NCBI RefSeq assembly: GCF_008801695.1
Contig: NZ_VZPF01000002.1
Span: 35,559 to 99,558, forward strand
Length of the DNA: 64,000 nucleotides
Source: Pantoea stewartii subsp. stewartii
GTDB taxonomy: Bacteria > Pseudomonadota > Gammaproteobacteria > Enterobacterales > Enterobacteriaceae
Reading direction: 5' to 3'
Position numbers and translations under genes: made by a program. Each line of letters begins with the position of its first letter. The stretch's first letter is position 1. A model generated the notes under the pieces. The model was given only the letters and a program-made list of their open reading frames with translations, did no database searches and was not told where the DNA came from. Of this stretch, positions 63,345-64,000 are shown piece by piece.

Positions 63345-64000
63345 TCTCCAGACCCTGACCGCCAGAGCGCGTGAACTGCGAGGCAACGTTGTAAGCGCCA
63401 TCAGCACACGCGGATCACGCACCATGACGCCTGTCTATGACCGCGACGAACAGCGCAAACTGCGCGAACGCATCCAACAGACGCAGCCGGAATGGTTGCT
63501 GCTCTGGTGGGATATTTCCGTCTGCACTGGCTGGCGTACCAGCGATGTGTGCGCCCTGCGCTATTCCTGCATTAACTGGGAAACCGGACAGGCCACCATC
63601 GTGGTTGCCAAACAGACAAAAGCCGCAGAAGCCCGCGCCACCCGAAAAGGCATCGAGATTGTGCGCCAGCAGCGCAAAGACGCCGCACGTCTGGCCGCAG
63701 ACCATATCGCCTACATGAAGTGGGACAGCGTGAGCTGCGACGAACTGGCCGCTGACATGACCGCAGAGGAACAGGCCATCGTGTTTGAACTGGTTTCCCG
63801 CGCTGACGTGAAGCACGACACCAAACAGCTACCGCCCGGCATCATTAAGCGCCTGCGTAACCGGCTGGAGAGCAATTTCGTTGATGATGACCTGGTGTTT
63901 TCACGGAGCCAGATTGAAAGTAACCGTTGTCATTCTCTGGAAGGTAGCGTGACGCGCCAGACCATCTGGAAGAAGCTGCACAGCGTTATGCAGTGGTTCA
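63337..64000 (+). CDS. Tyrosine-recombinase-like protein (partial, cut by window edge)
   Basis: A frame starting at ATG 63337 (RBS CAGGAGG) and open at the right edge, overlapping the previous stop. The N-terminal part (LLLWWDISVCTGWRTSDVCA) fits a recombinase catalytic Arg region, and VTRQTIWKKLHSVMQW the segment that usually precedes the HxxR box. The His, second Arg and Tyr would be beyond the window. It is a second recombinase-like gene in the same element; its role is unknown. Confidence 0.65.
   Translation, partial: MLNLQTLTARARELRGNVVSAISTRGSRTMTPVYDRDEQRKLRERIQQTQPEWLLLWWDISVCTGWRTSDVCALRYSCINWETGQATIVVAKQTKAAEARATRKGIEIVRQQRKDAARLAADHIAYMKWDSVSCDELAADMTAEEQAIVFELVSRADVKHDTKQLPPGIIKRLRNRLESNFVDDDLVFSRSQIESNRCHSLEGSVTRQTIWKKLHSVMQWF

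Larger units (their letters stand above)
60839..64000. mobile_element. P4-like satellite element, left end (open at the right edge)
   Basis: A P4-type integrase, AlpA regulator, Ash/Icd-like protein and a tyrosine-recombinase-like gene follow in the order of P4-like satellites. The integrase is transcribed inward from the left boundary, as in P4-type islands. The flanking 115 bp (60839-60953) presumably contains the attachment site; no tRNA gene is present there, so the target may be the portal gene 3' end itself. The right end is outside the window. Confidence 0.75.

Noticed and set aside
1..64000. CRISPR arrays or insertion sequence elements in the window
   Set aside because: No regularly spaced direct repeats of CRISPR type and no transposase with terminal inverted repeats were seen.

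Overview
The window is a stretch of enterobacterial chromosome followed by a lambdoid prophage. The chromosomal part (1 to about 40500) keeps the order of the E. coli ssu-pyrD-ompA-wrbA-rut region: ssuBCDAE, pyrD, zapC, ycbX, rlmL, uup, pqiABC, rmf, fabA, lonH, matP, ompA, sulA, sxy, yccS, yccF, helD, mgsA, yccT, yccU, hspQ, rlmI, acyP, tusE, yccA, tRNA-Ser, agp, yccJ, wrbA, rutR. Protein divergence from E. coli and several insertions and deletions suggest another genus of Enterobacterales, plausibly Erwiniaceae (Pantoea/Erwinia-like), but the genus cannot be fixed from this sequence alone. Local differences from E. coli are a glycosyltransferase plus flippase pair where E. coli has the elf (ycbQ) fimbrial genes, a doubled tRNA-Ser(UGA) gene, a long Ala/Lys-rich tail on Agp, and an aldehyde dehydrogenase between agp and yccJ.

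Three chromosomal genes are broken. ssuC has one in-frame amber codon, an EamA-type transporter gene at 38967 has one in-frame ochre codon, and rutR loses its last third at the prophage junction near 40500.

The prophage (about 40500 to 60838) has a classical lambdoid layout. A leftward operon runs int, xis, a chain of overlapping small genes, a KilA-N protein, a shortened sliding-clamp homologue, a ParE-like toxin candidate and five small acidic helical proteins. Two operator regions built from a shared 14-bp imperfect palindrome flank the cI-type repressor, and cro is divergent. A rightward operon carries replication genes (SF2 helicase, zinc-finger/Toprim primase) and a phage-82-type Q antiterminator. 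Q is followed at once by a late promoter and a terminator. The late region holds a TerB-like protein, a holin with a dual start, a SAR endolysin, Rz/Rz1, several small membrane proteins, terminase small and large subunits, and a DUF1073-type portal. The small-terminase gene contains nine TGCGCA palindromes in 211 bp, a candidate packaging-recognition array.

The portal gene is followed directly by a P4-type integrase, an AlpA regulator, an Ash/Icd-like protein and the start of a second tyrosine-recombinase-like gene. I read this as the left end of a P4-like satellite inserted into the prophage. The remaining head and tail genes and the right attachment site are not in the window.
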